Below are positions 1 through 6,953 of a stretch of 64,000 bases of DNA, piece by piece. Made by a program: the position numbers and the translations under genes. Numbering within the stretch: the first letter of the stretch is position 1; the number at the start of each line of letters is the position of its first letter. This DNA is from Permianibacter sp046297695 (GTDB taxonomy: Bacteria > Pseudomonadota > Gammaproteobacteria > Enterobacterales > Permianibacteraceae). The stretch lies in contig JBKBHF010000022.1 in NCBI GenBank assembly GCA_046297695.1, positions 1 to 64,000 on the forward strand, read 5' to 3'. The notes beneath the pieces are model-generated. The model saw only the letters and a list, made by a program, of their open reading frames with translations, ran no database searches and was not told the origin of the DNA.

Positions 1-861
1 GAGACGTCAGGGTTAGGGCAGGGCAATGATGGCCCTTATGATGTTTCAATCCACGCCCGTGATTGCTCACGGGCGAGACGTAAGGCACCGACGACGATGA
101 TCGCAGGAACAAGTTTCAATCCACGCCCGTGATTGCTCACGGGCGAGACGCCCGCTGGCTGCTGGTCTTCTAGGGGCTTGGGGGTTTCAATCCACGCCCG
201 TGATTGCTCACGGGCGAGACGGTCACGGCGGAAGAAAGCTGGGCCGCATTGAGTGTTTCAATCCACGCCCGTGATTGCTCACGGGCGAGACGCGTCATTT
301 GGAGGCGTAACGTCAATACAGTACTGTTTCAATCCACGCCCGTGATTGCTCACGGGCGAGACGATTGATGGGAGTTTTCTATGCGTTCTTTGATCAAGTT
401 TCAATCCACGCCCGTGATTGCTCACGGGCGAGACTACAGGCTTGCGGCGGATCTTCTTCCAAGCACATGTTTCAATCCACGCCCGTGATTGCTCACGGGC
501 GAGACGCAATGCCTTGAACCGCTTAGTGCTGTGGCTTTTGTTTCAATCCACGCCCGTGATTGCTCACGGGCGAGACCTACCTTGACGGCGGTTTCACGCA
601 ATCCGCGGCGGTTTCAATCCACGCCCGTGATTGCTCACGGGCGAGACGCGCATCAGCATCCGACGGCGCGGTGGCTTGTCGGTTTCAATCCACGCCCGTG
701 ATTGCTCACGGGCGAGACGCCCGGTACTCCGGGGTGTCCTGGGCTACGCAGCCGTTTCAATCCACGCCCGTGATTGCTCACGGGCGAGACGGGCTGGCGT
801 CGCCTTGGTCAAGAAGATGATCAAGTTTCAATCCACGCCCGTGATTGCTCACGGGCGAGAC
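1..861 (-). CRISPR. Type I-C CRISPR array, 12 full repeats plus a partial one
   Basis: Twelve identical 37-nt repeats start at 43, 113, 184, 255, 326, 398, 469, 540, 611, 682, 754 and 825. The last 5 nt of another repeat lie at 1-5, so the array continues off the left edge. Spacers are 33-37 nt, mostly 34. On the minus strand the repeat ends in ATTGAAAC, the 3' handle typical of type I-C, and holds a 9-bp stem (CGCCCGTGA / TCACGGGCG) closed by a GCAA tetraloop. Orientation follows from that handle and from cas2 lying to the right, so the leader is at 862-1038 and the newest spacer is 791-824. No repeat is degenerate, which fits an active array whose old end lies outside the window. I saw no spacer match elsewhere in the window by eye, without a systematic search. 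Confidence 0.98.
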
Positions 862-1038
862 TCCGCGCTTCCAAACCATTGAATCTGAGGGCAAATCCAC
901 CATGATTGCGCGAACCTGTAACTTCGGGATAGAAAAGTGCGCAGCGTGGCCGTGTGTCACTCAAAAAAGCTTGTTGATTCAGTGGGTTGGAAAGACGCGA
1001 AGCCAGCGGGGGTTTGCCGTTCACCACCGGTTCGCGAT
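862..1038 (-). promoter_or_regulatory. CRISPR leader
   Basis: The 177 bp between the cas2 stop and the first repeat hold no gene. In type I-C loci this is where the leader lies: it starts pre-crRNA transcription and directs spacer insertion. An A/T tract at about 961-976, next to an AATCAA element on the minus strand, is the main visible feature. No clear sigma70 promoter was found by eye. The base just before the first repeat on the minus strand is A (position 862), which matters for the spacer-end bias described under findings. Confidence 0.7.
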
Positions 1039-1344
1039 TTACACGACCAGTGGGCCGTCAAAGTCCACTGCCCGGAATTTTCCATGTTCGCGGACGTTCA
1101 GGTCAACGGGTTCGTGCAGACGGTACAGCCGCAGGCAGTCTTCGGTTTCGTCAATCTCCGCGAGCAGGTTACGCTCCAGCTGTTCGAGACCCATCAGATC
1201 GACCCGGCACTCGAACACGGATTTCTGCACCCGCTGGCCAACTGCTTCGCAGGTTTTGGCTACCCGACGCAAGCGTCGCCTGCCGGCGGATGTCTCCGTG
1301 CTGACGTCGTAGGTAACGATGACAAGAAAGCTATTTCGCGACAT
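1039..1344 (-). CDS. cas2: CRISPR-associated endoribonuclease Cas2
   Basis: A 101-aa protein with the Cas2 ferredoxin-like start FLVIVTYDV. Asp13 is at the conserved metal-binding position. Cas2 dimers bridge two Cas1 dimers in the spacer-integration complex. An upstream in-frame ATG exists at 1419, but it lies inside cas1 and adds 25 residues absent from the family. The ATG at 1344 puts the start 14 nt inside the end of cas1, as is normal for translationally coupled cas1-cas2. It is the last gene before the leader. Family identity is clear from the N-terminal strand, size and position. Confidence 0.96.
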   Translation of the reverse strand: MSRNSFLVIVTYDVSTETSAGRRRLRRVAKTCEAVGQRVQKSVFECRVDLMGLEQLERNLLAEIDETEDCLRLYRLHEPVDLNVREHGKFRAVDFDGPLVV

Positions 1345-2365
1345 AAGGCAGGTATCCCGGTAGATCGCCGCGCAGGTGGCGTGCCAACAGCCGCGCTTGA
1401 ACCTGTGGCAGCAAACCAATCGGCATGCGCGTATCGAGCAGTGTATGGGTAATCTCTTCTTGTTTGCGCTGCTGCCAGGCCGTCAATACGGCTTTGCGCG
1501 CATCATCCTTGAGCCAGACGGCACCACCTTCACGGGGGGTGAAGTCCTGTTTGCCGATTTGGCCACGATTGATCAGGCTCAGCACCAGTCGATCAGCCAG
1601 GATGGCGCGAAACTCTTCGGCGAGATCCAGTGCGAGCGCCGGCCGGCCGGGCCGCAAGGCATGGAGAAAGCCGACTTGAGGGTCCAGCCCGACGGTTTCG
1701 GTCGCGCTGCGGCAGTCGTGCGTCAACAGCGTGTAGACAAACGACAGCAGCGCGTTGACAGGATCTTGTGGCGGCCGTCTGTTGCGGCCATTGAGAGCAA
1801 ACTCGCTGCGAAAGTCCGGCCGAATCATCCGTGTGAAGTGGCCGAAATAGGTTTGGGCGGCTTCACCTTCAACACCACGCAGGCTGTCGAGCGTCTGGAT
1901 CTGGGGTAGCGCACGCAGGCTGGCAGCCAAATGTTTGGCTGCTGCCACCAACTGCCTTTTGTCGTCATCATTGTGACTGTCGCGCGCGGCGCGCATCAAC
2001 ACATGGCGGCTGTTGCGGATTTTGCCTGCCACCATGTTGCGGGCGATGGTCAGCGCGCCCGGTTCGGTTTGTGCGTGCTGATACTGGCTGACCCGTAGCA
2101 GAACGTTGCCATTGACCGCGCCTTCTAGCCGCGCCTGAAAGCGACCGTTGCGGTCGAGAAAACAAACGGAAATGCCGTTGTTGGCGCAGTGGGCCAGCAG
2201 CGCTGGCGACACCAATGAATCGCCCATGCAGACTACGCTGCCGAGATGGTGTAGCGGCACGCGCAATCGGGTTTCGCGCTCGACTTCGACGCGCACGGTG
2301 TCGTTGTCGAGATGCAGATAGCTGCCGGAGGTGGTGACATAGAGCGTGTTAAGCAAGGCCTGCAT
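1331..2365 (-). CDS. cas1: CRISPR-associated integrase/endonuclease Cas1 (type I-C)
   Basis: A 344-aa Cas1, the catalytic subunit that integrates prespacers at the leader-repeat junction. The N-terminal beta domain starts MQALLNTLYVTTSGSYLHLD. The C-terminal helical domain carries the metal ligands: Glu in GVEGEAAQTYF (about 166), His235 in GFLHALRPG and Asp247/Glu250 in LALDLAEEF. Two in-frame ATGs lie 6 nt apart. AAGGAG abuts the first (2371) and is 6 nt from the second, so 2365 is chosen. The start overlaps the end of cas4 by 17 nt and the stop overlaps cas2, so cas4-cas1-cas2 is one coupled unit. Length matches type I-C Cas1. Confidence 0.97.
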   Translation of the reverse strand: MQALLNTLYVTTSGSYLHLDNDTVRVEVERETRLRVPLHHLGSVVCMGDSLVSPALLAHCANNGISVCFLDRNGRFQARLEGAVNGNVLLRVSQYQHAQTEPGALTIARNMVAGKIRNSRHVLMRAARDSHNDDDKRQLVAAAKHLAASLRALPQIQTLDSLRGVEGEAAQTYFGHFTRMIRPDFRSEFALNGRNRRPPQDPVNALLSFVYTLLTHDCRSATETVGLDPQVGFLHALRPGRPALALDLAEEFRAILADRLVLSLINRGQIGKQDFTPREGGAVWLKDDARKAVLTAWQQRKQEEITHTLLDTRMPIGLLPQVQARLLARHLRGDLPGYLPYVAK

Positions 2366-3011
2366 CGTCATCTCCTTGGTCGAACAGCGCGACGGCAGCG
2401 GCGGCAAAGCGCTGATTGAAGGCCGCCAAGGCCTGGGGCTGACAAATCTCACGCAATGAGCAATCCGTGCAGCGTTTGTCGTTGACTGGTGGCGGCAGCA
2501 CAGGCGTGCGGTAAAGCGCCCGCACTGCCGCGATGGTTTCTTCGGTAAGCTGGCGCAGGTCGGCAGTGATGGGGACTGTCCGGCGCTGGTGGGAGCTGGC
2601 GTGATAGATGGCGCCTTCCGGCACCGGCCGGACCAGCATTTCTTCCAGACAAAGCGCTTGCGCGGCAAGCTGCACGTCGTCAGCTTGCCGGCCACGCTTG
2701 CGGCCATGCTTGTATTCCACCGGGTAGGGTGTGCCGTCCGGCAAAAACTCCACCACATCTGCCACCCCGACCAAGCCGAGCCGTTGAGAGCCCAGCGGCA
2801 GTGCCCGTTCAATGCGCCGATCCAGATGCCAGTCGCTCTCGGGGACATTCACCCGGCTGTGTACCGCTTGGCCGCGTGCAGTATGCACGTTGTCTTCGAA
2901 TTCTTGTTCGATATGGATCAGGGCACATTGGCGCGGGCAGTACAGATAATGCTGCAGCGCGGAGATGGGAATGGGCTGGTCAGCGGTTTCGTCAGATTCG
3001 TTACCGGCCAT
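2349..3011 (-). CDS. cas4: CRISPR-associated exonuclease Cas4
   Basis: A 220-aa RecB-family nuclease with a 4Fe-4S cluster. It trims prespacers and selects those with the right PAM for Cas1-Cas2. Cluster cysteines are Cys25 (in LYCPRQC) and Cys181, Cys184 and Cys190 near the C-terminus. The nuclease core shows GVADVVEF (Asp85), PVEYKHG (Glu99, Lys101) and the QLAAQALCLEE helix. It heads the adaptation unit cas4-cas1-cas2. In a standard I-C locus cas4 directly follows cas7; here a toxin-antitoxin pair on the other strand intervenes, so cas4 must use a promoter in the 68 bp at 3012-3079. Confidence 0.96.
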   Translation of the reverse strand: MAGNESDETADQPIPISALQHYLYCPRQCALIHIEQEFEDNVHTARGQAVHSRVNVPESDWHLDRRIERALPLGSQRLGLVGVADVVEFLPDGTPYPVEYKHGRKRGRQADDVQLAAQALCLEEMLVRPVPEGAIYHASSHQRRTVPITADLRQLTEETIAAVRALYRTPVLPPPVNDKRCTDCSLREICQPQALAAFNQRFAAAAVALFDQGDDDAGLA

Positions 3012-3079
3012 TGGCGGACCTCAAATTGTGCCGACTTGTGTTACGCTGTGTACATTGTAGTTGCCAGCGGGAAACTGCC
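3012..3079. promoter_or_regulatory. Divergent control region between cas4 and the antitoxin gene
   Basis: These 68 bp are the only space for promoters of both cas4-cas1-cas2 (minus) and the toxin-antitoxin pair (plus). Four half-site-like repeats on the plus strand are near one helical turn apart: TTGTG at 3026, TTGTG at 3036, CTGTG at 3046 and TTGTA at 3055. They include the palindrome TGTACA (3049-3054). A minus-strand TACAAT -10 candidate (3059-3054) overlaps a plus-strand TACATT candidate (3051-3056). RHH antitoxins usually bind such short tandem sites to repress their own operon. Repression of cas4 as well is inference. Confidence 0.5.
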
Positions 3080-3322
3080 ATGTCCAGCACCATGACCATT
3101 CGGCTTGATGATGCCGTCAAAAACCGATTGGAAAAGCTCTCCGAAGCCATGGATCGCAGCAAATCCTATCTCGCCTCCGAAGCGATACGAGAGTACCTGG
3201 AACTCAACGAGTGGCAGATTGCCGAGACCAAATCCGCCCTCGCAGAAGCTGATGCCGGTGACTTTGCCAGCGAAGCCGACGTGAAGGCCCTTGCTGACAA
3301 ATGGGGTCGCGATGCGGGTTAA
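3080..3322 (+). CDS. Ribbon-helix-helix (CopG/ParD-like) antitoxin
   Basis: An 80-aa antitoxin. The N-terminus MSSTMTIRLDDAVKNRLEKL is a ribbon-helix-helix strand and first helix; the second helix is SKSYLASEAIREYLELNEWQ. The acidic C-terminal tail (about residues 50-80) would wrap the toxin. It is expected to neutralise the downstream toxin and repress the shared promoter. The start was chosen at 3080 because the longer upstream frame runs through cas4 and lacks family similarity. The stop overlaps the toxin start by 11 nt. It is encoded opposite to every cas gene, between cas7 and cas4. Confidence 0.88.
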   Translation: MSSTMTIRLDDAVKNRLEKLSEAMDRSKSYLASEAIREYLELNEWQIAETKSALAEADAGDFASEADVKALADKWGRDAG

Positions 3323-3596
3323 ATGGCTGCGGACTGCCCTTGCCAACCTCGACGCAGAGGCCCGTTTTATCGCTGCAGACAACCCGGAAGCCGCACGTTT
3401 GGTTGTTCGCCAGATATTGCACTCGGTAGCGTTGCTTGCCGAGCAACCACATCTCGGCCGGCCCGGTCGGGTAACCGGCACCCGCGAGCTGCTGGTGCCG
3501 AATACCCGTTACCTGATCCCTTATCGGGTCCGCGACGGCCAAATCGAAGTGCTCCGGGTGTTCCATATGTCGAGGCGGCGGCCGGAGCGGTGGTGA
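3312..3596 (+). CDS. RelE/ParE-family toxin
   Basis: A 94-aa protein of the RelE/ParE fold. Visible hallmarks are the N-terminal VKWLRTALANLDAEARFIA helix, the HLGRPGRVTGTRELLV turn-strand segment and the C-terminal IEVLRVFHMSRRRPERW. ParE members poison DNA gyrase and RelE members cleave ribosome-bound mRNA; sequence alone does not settle which applies. The ATG at 3312 is chosen over an in-frame TTG at 3291 because it begins the family core and overlaps the antitoxin stop. The gene ends 39 bp before the convergent cas7 stop. It appears intact. Confidence 0.88.
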   Translation: MRVKWLRTALANLDAEARFIAADNPEAARLVVRQILHSVALLAEQPHLGRPGRVTGTRELLVPNTRYLIPYRVRDGQIEVLRVFHMSRRRPERW

Positions 3597-3635
3597 GCGC
3601 ATAACGCCGCTCACCCCTCATCTTTCCGAACACGC

Positions 3636-4517
3636 TCAGCCAACACGCTTGAGCAAGCGCACGCCGGCCGGTAATCCCGCCTCAGCGATTTCAACGGAGA
3701 AGTCGCTGAACTCGCGGGCCGGACCCTGCACCTTGCCCGTTACCTTGATACGGTCAAACAAGGCGTGAGCAGGCGCATTACCCAGCTCACTGTCGTGTTC
3801 AAACACATACAGCCCACGCGTCGTCATTTCGCCGCGCGCGGCCGAGCGATCATGATCAAACATGCGCTCCAGCGCCTCCCAGAACAGCTCCAGATCGTCC
3901 GAGCCAAAGCCGGTTTGTTTGGCCAAGTGTGCCGAGACAAAGCCATGGGCACGATACAGGCCATACGGGACGGTGAACTTGCGGCCCATGGTTCGGTTGT
4001 CGCCCTGCTGTGCTTCCGCTTCCTTCTCGGTGGCGACCGCCATACGAGTAATGGAGTGCTCCAGCGTAACGATAGGGCCGACGGAGCGGGCAAACGTTAA
4101 CTGAATCGGGCCGCGCACCTGTCCGCAGTTGATACCGGTAGACATCACCGCGCCAAAAGTCCGAACGTCGTAGAAATTTTTGCACATCCAGCGGCGGGCA
4201 TCGTCTACCGCATCTCCGCCCTTGCGCTTCTTGTCATCGCCTTCCAGCAAATCCTCTCTGCCGATGCCTACGTAGGCGCGTTTATGCTGATTGTTCAGTA
4301 CTGCTTTTTCTTTGACGTAGATTTCGTGTGGCGGCTGTTCACCACGAGTCAGGCCCACATAGTTGCGCACCTTTCGCTTTAGACATACATCTGTGACCAG
4401 TCCATGGCCAGTTTCGGCGTCGAGCCGGGGCAGGTTCCCGGCGTCCGGATCACCATTCGGGTTGCCGTCCTTGACATCGAAAAGCAAAACAAAGTCATAG
4501 CGTTTGTTGAGACTCAT
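3636..4517 (-). CDS. cas7: Type I-C Cascade backbone protein Cas7 (Csd2)
   Basis: A 293-aa Cas7/Csd2, the subunit that polymerises along the crRNA spacer. The N-terminal RRM-like region YDFVLLFDVKDGNPNGDPDA is the family signature. Other typical stretches are GLVTDVCLKRKVRNYV and DVRTFGAVM followed by GQVRGPIQLTFARSVGPI. It follows cas8c after 42 bp and ends the effector operon cas3-cas5c-cas8c-cas7. Its 3' end faces the toxin gene, so effector transcription probably stops here rather than running into cas4. No strong terminator is visible in the 39-bp gap. Confidence 0.96.
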   Translation of the reverse strand: MSLNKRYDFVLLFDVKDGNPNGDPDAGNLPRLDAETGHGLVTDVCLKRKVRNYVGLTRGEQPPHEIYVKEKAVLNNQHKRAYVGIGREDLLEGDDKKRKGGDAVDDARRWMCKNFYDVRTFGAVMSTGINCGQVRGPIQLTFARSVGPIVTLEHSITRMAVATEKEAEAQQGDNRTMGRKFTVPYGLYRAHGFVSAHLAKQTGFGSDDLELFWEALERMFDHDRSAARGEMTTRGLYVFEHDSELGNAPAHALFDRIKVTGKVQGPAREFSDFSVEIAEAGLPAGVRLLKRVG

Positions 4518-4559
4518 GAGGGACTCCTTGATGGTTTCCTTAGATCGAGAGGGGGTGGA

Positions 4560-4910
4560 TCAAGTCTTGTCGAAAAAGGCTTGGCGCTGGTGGTAATAGC
4601 CGAGCGCAAACCGGGCCTGGTCCGGCAGCGGCAAATGGGCAGGCACCGTGTCGATGCCGTCCATGATCTCGCCCAGCAGTTTTTCCAGATTCACGGCCTC
4701 GCCGCGATTGTCCAGCTTGGCGAGGTGGTGATTCTTCAGCTTCATCAGCAAGGGCAGTACGGTGGCTGGCGTACTGCTGGCGGCGCCGTAGTAGCGCTCG
4801 CGGATTGATGCGTTCAGGTTGCCTTGCGCGCGCTCCTGTACCCGTTCCAGTGCGGCGAACAGCCTGCCCAAGCGGTAACCGGTATTGTCATTTGACGTAT
4901 CCAGTGACAC
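4560..4910 (-). CDS. Predicted small subunit Cas11c, internal start within cas8c
   Basis: Type I-C systems are known to make the Cas11 small subunit from an internal start in cas8c. Here a perfect AAGGAGG (minus strand, 4925-4919) lies 8 nt before an in-frame GTG at 4910. Starting there gives 116 residues (MSLDTSNDNTGYRLGRLFAA...) ending at the cas8c stop, the size known for Cas11c. A nearby ATG at 4928 has no ribosome binding site of its own; the AAGGAGG lies just inside it. The product is mainly helical, including RLGRLFAALERVQERAQ, as expected. The existence of Cas11c is family knowledge; the exact start is inference. Confidence 0.75.
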   Translation of the reverse strand: MSLDTSNDNTGYRLGRLFAALERVQERAQGNLNASIRERYYGAASSTPATVLPLLMKLKNHHLAKLDNRGEAVNLEKLLGEIMDGIDTVPAHLPLPDQARFALGYYHQRQAFFDKT

Positions 4911-6269
4911 GGTGATTTCCTCCTTCATGTCAGACGATTGAGCGCGGGAAAGGCGATTCAGGCATGCTTTCAGCAGCGCAGCGCGAACGGATGTGACGTT
5001 GCCTAGTTCAGCGCGAATGCGCCGAATACAGGCTTGCAACAGTGCCGGGGGATAAGGTGATCCCGTCAATACGCTCTGCAGAACTGCTCCTGCCAGATGG
5101 GGTGGTGATTTCTCGTTAACTTCGCTTGGGCGTGAGTCGTCACGCAGTAACGCCCGAAGTATGTGCCATATAGATATGTGTCTATGTTCTTCGTAAGATG
5201 GGCGCGATATCTGAAGATCGTGGAAGTGCTGAAAGATGCGCTCGCCCAGTTCTCGAATCGTGGCGATATGCCAGAAGCGGACGCTGATGCGGGCAGCATT
5301 CGGCGATAAGCCAAGAACAAAGAATTTTTGTCCATCATCGTCGGTAAGTGGTTGATACGCCTCCAGGGCGTACAGTGCGCGTAGACGGTCTGTGCCTTGG
5401 TCTGGGTTGTCGGAACCTGCCACCAATTCTCCGAACAGGTCTTCCATGGCTTTGCCGGAATTCGTTTCTGACCAGAATACGGTGCTGGCATCGCCGAGCT
5501 GGACTTTCTGGCGCGAGTCCTTGCCGAGCAGATGATTCAAGGCCGTTGTGTAGGCAAAGACTGTGCGCTTACCCATCGGGGCGTTGGCGCCTTGTTCTTT
5601 CCCATAGGAGTCAAATGTCATGCCTTTCTGGAATGAAACGAGGTATCGCTCAGCTTTCCCGTCATCACCCCGTACCCCTTTAATTGGAGCGTGAAGGCGA
5701 GCGAGCTCTTCGGACTCTCCTGTAACCAAGCAAGTGCCGTCGACAAATCCTGTACTAGTCAATGACTGGCGGAGAAACTGTTGCTCCGCAATACATCCTA
5801 CGCCGGCTAGTGAAAGTGCGACCGGGCGCTTTGACTCGTAAATGACTGACCAAAGCGGATCCCTTCTGATGCTGTCGAGGTCGAGTTTGTTCAAAAACAA
5901 CAGTGCAGCCTCAATTGCCTCGTTCTCTTTACTAAGGTTTGGCAGTTGGTTGATTCTTGCAATGAAGGCGGCGTGTTGTTTTTGCACTCGATCAGGGTTG
6001 CTGCCTTCGCACGGGACGCCGAGCAGGTACTCGATGTTTTCCCAGAGTAGATTGGCTTTTATGCCACTTCCCTTTCCTTCCCCAAGAGATGGGACGACGA
6101 ACGATTTCGCTCGTCTCGACCTTCCTTCCCCTTCTTGAGTGTCTTGAAATCCAATAAATGAGCCTTTTCTGTCTATAACCAACAAATATGGAATCTCTTT
6201 TCGCTCAAAGCCATCGGGCGGCAGTTCTGAGTTGCGCCGGTAGTAGTCACAAAGCGCCGGAATAATCAT
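4560..6269 (-). CDS. cas8c: Type I-C Cascade large subunit Cas8c (Csd1)
   Basis: A 569-aa Csd1 protein that recognises the PAM and helps open the target duplex. The N-terminus MIIPALCDYYRRNSE, the segment PYLLVIDRKGSFIGFQDT and the middle GEKR-like TVFAYTTALNHLL match the family. Length is normal. The ATG at 6269 overlaps the cas5c stop by 4 nt (6266-6269). The last 116 codons form an internal in-frame gene, listed separately as Cas11c. Parts of the gene (about 5100-6250) are visibly more AT-rich than the chromosomal genes to the right, in line with horizontal transfer of the locus. Confidence 0.95.
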   Translation of the reverse strand: MIIPALCDYYRRNSELPPDGFERKEIPYLLVIDRKGSFIGFQDTQEGEGRSRRAKSFVVPSLGEGKGSGIKANLLWENIEYLLGVPCEGSNPDRVQKQHAAFIARINQLPNLSKENEAIEAALLFLNKLDLDSIRRDPLWSVIYESKRPVALSLAGVGCIAEQQFLRQSLTSTGFVDGTCLVTGESEELARLHAPIKGVRGDDGKAERYLVSFQKGMTFDSYGKEQGANAPMGKRTVFAYTTALNHLLGKDSRQKVQLGDASTVFWSETNSGKAMEDLFGELVAGSDNPDQGTDRLRALYALEAYQPLTDDDGQKFFVLGLSPNAARISVRFWHIATIRELGERIFQHFHDLQISRPSYEEHRHISIWHILRALLRDDSRPSEVNEKSPPHLAGAVLQSVLTGSPYPPALLQACIRRIRAELGNVTSVRAALLKACLNRLSRAQSSDMKEEITVSLDTSNDNTGYRLGRLFAALERVQERAQGNLNASIRERYYGAASSTPATVLPLLMKLKNHHLAKLDNRGEAVNLEKLLGEIMDGIDTVPAHLPLPDQARFALGYYHQRQAFFDKT

Positions 6270-6931
6270 GCGTACAGACCCTCACCTTCGAATGCTGGCA
6301 CCGTGACGCTGCCTTGACGCATCTGAGCCCGAAAGAATCGGGGCTGTGGATTGGTACGGTCGGTAAAGTCGAGGTCATGCAGCATGAATCCGAAGTCCTG
6401 GTCAATCGGTAGCGGCGCGGGCTCAGTTTCAAGTGACTCGACCAGGCGGAACGAGCAAGCGAACTCCCGGCAGCCAAGGTAGGGTTGATTGATGCATTGA
6501 CCTTTGCGTGCTCGGCGTTCAAACATTTCCTGATACTTGGCAGCTGGGTTAGCGGCAGCGGCTGTTGGCAGCACGTTCAGATCGGCATGCAGTCGATAGG
6601 CGACATCGCGCAGAAACAGGCCAGCGCGCTGCTGCCGATCCTCGTCTACATATAACGCCAATGTGCTGTCATTACCGTTCATGACCGACTTGACCGATCC
6701 AACCGGTACCTTGCTGCCGACCTCATTGCGCCGCAGATTGAGCCAGCGGATGGGTTTCAACAGCTCGATTTGCCGAACCTGCCAGCGGATCTCCGGCTTC
6801 CATAGAATGGCTTCGAATACCGCGCGAGCGGCCGAGGGGGTGATCAGGTCATAGCTGACCCTTTCTACCTTCATCTCTGGCCGGCTGAAACAGGCGTAAT
6901 CGCCGGTGACTTCCAGACAATAGCGTTTCAT
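6266..6931 (-). CDS. cas5c: Type I-C Cas5c (Cas5d), pre-crRNA endonuclease and Cascade subunit
   Basis: A 221-aa Cas5 of subtype I-C. In this subtype Cas5, not Cas6, cuts the repeat RNA and holds the 5' handle. The start MKRYCLEVTGDYACFSRPEM and VERVSYDLITPSAARAVFEA are strong family signatures. His115 in YRLHADL lies where the catalytic His is expected, but I cannot align it rigorously. The ATG at 6931 is preferred over 6961 because AGGAG lies 10 nt upstream and the extra 10 residues have no family counterpart. No cas6 is present, as expected for I-C. The gene sits between cas3 and cas8c. Confidence 0.95.
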   Translation of the reverse strand: MKRYCLEVTGDYACFSRPEMKVERVSYDLITPSAARAVFEAILWKPEIRWQVRQIELLKPIRWLNLRRNEVGSKVPVGSVKSVMNGNDSTLALYVDEDRQQRAGLFLRDVAYRLHADLNVLPTAAAANPAAKYQEMFERRARKGQCINQPYLGCREFACSFRLVESLETEPAPLPIDQDFGFMLHDLDFTDRTNPQPRFFRAQMRQGSVTVPAFEGEGLYA

Positions 6932-6953
6932 GCGGAACCTACTCCTGTTTGCT

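Noticed and set aside
363..824. Two spacers (363-397 and 791-824) both begin TTGATC in crRNA orientation
   Set aside because: Six shared bases between two of twelve spacers can be chance, and the rest of the spacers differ.
964..986. Possible IHF site in the CRISPR leader (AATCAA plus A/T tract)
   Set aside because: It deviates from the IHF consensus and lies about 105 bp from the first repeat; too weak to annotate.
279..1027. Open frames across the CRISPR array with repeated MLTGET or VSPVSNHGRGLK pieces
   Set aside because: They are translations of the 37-nt repeat; the region is non-coding.
1331..2848. 505-aa frame extending cas1 upstream through cas4
   Set aside because: The first 160 residues are the shifted frame of cas4; Cas1 similarity and AAGGAG mark the start at 2365.
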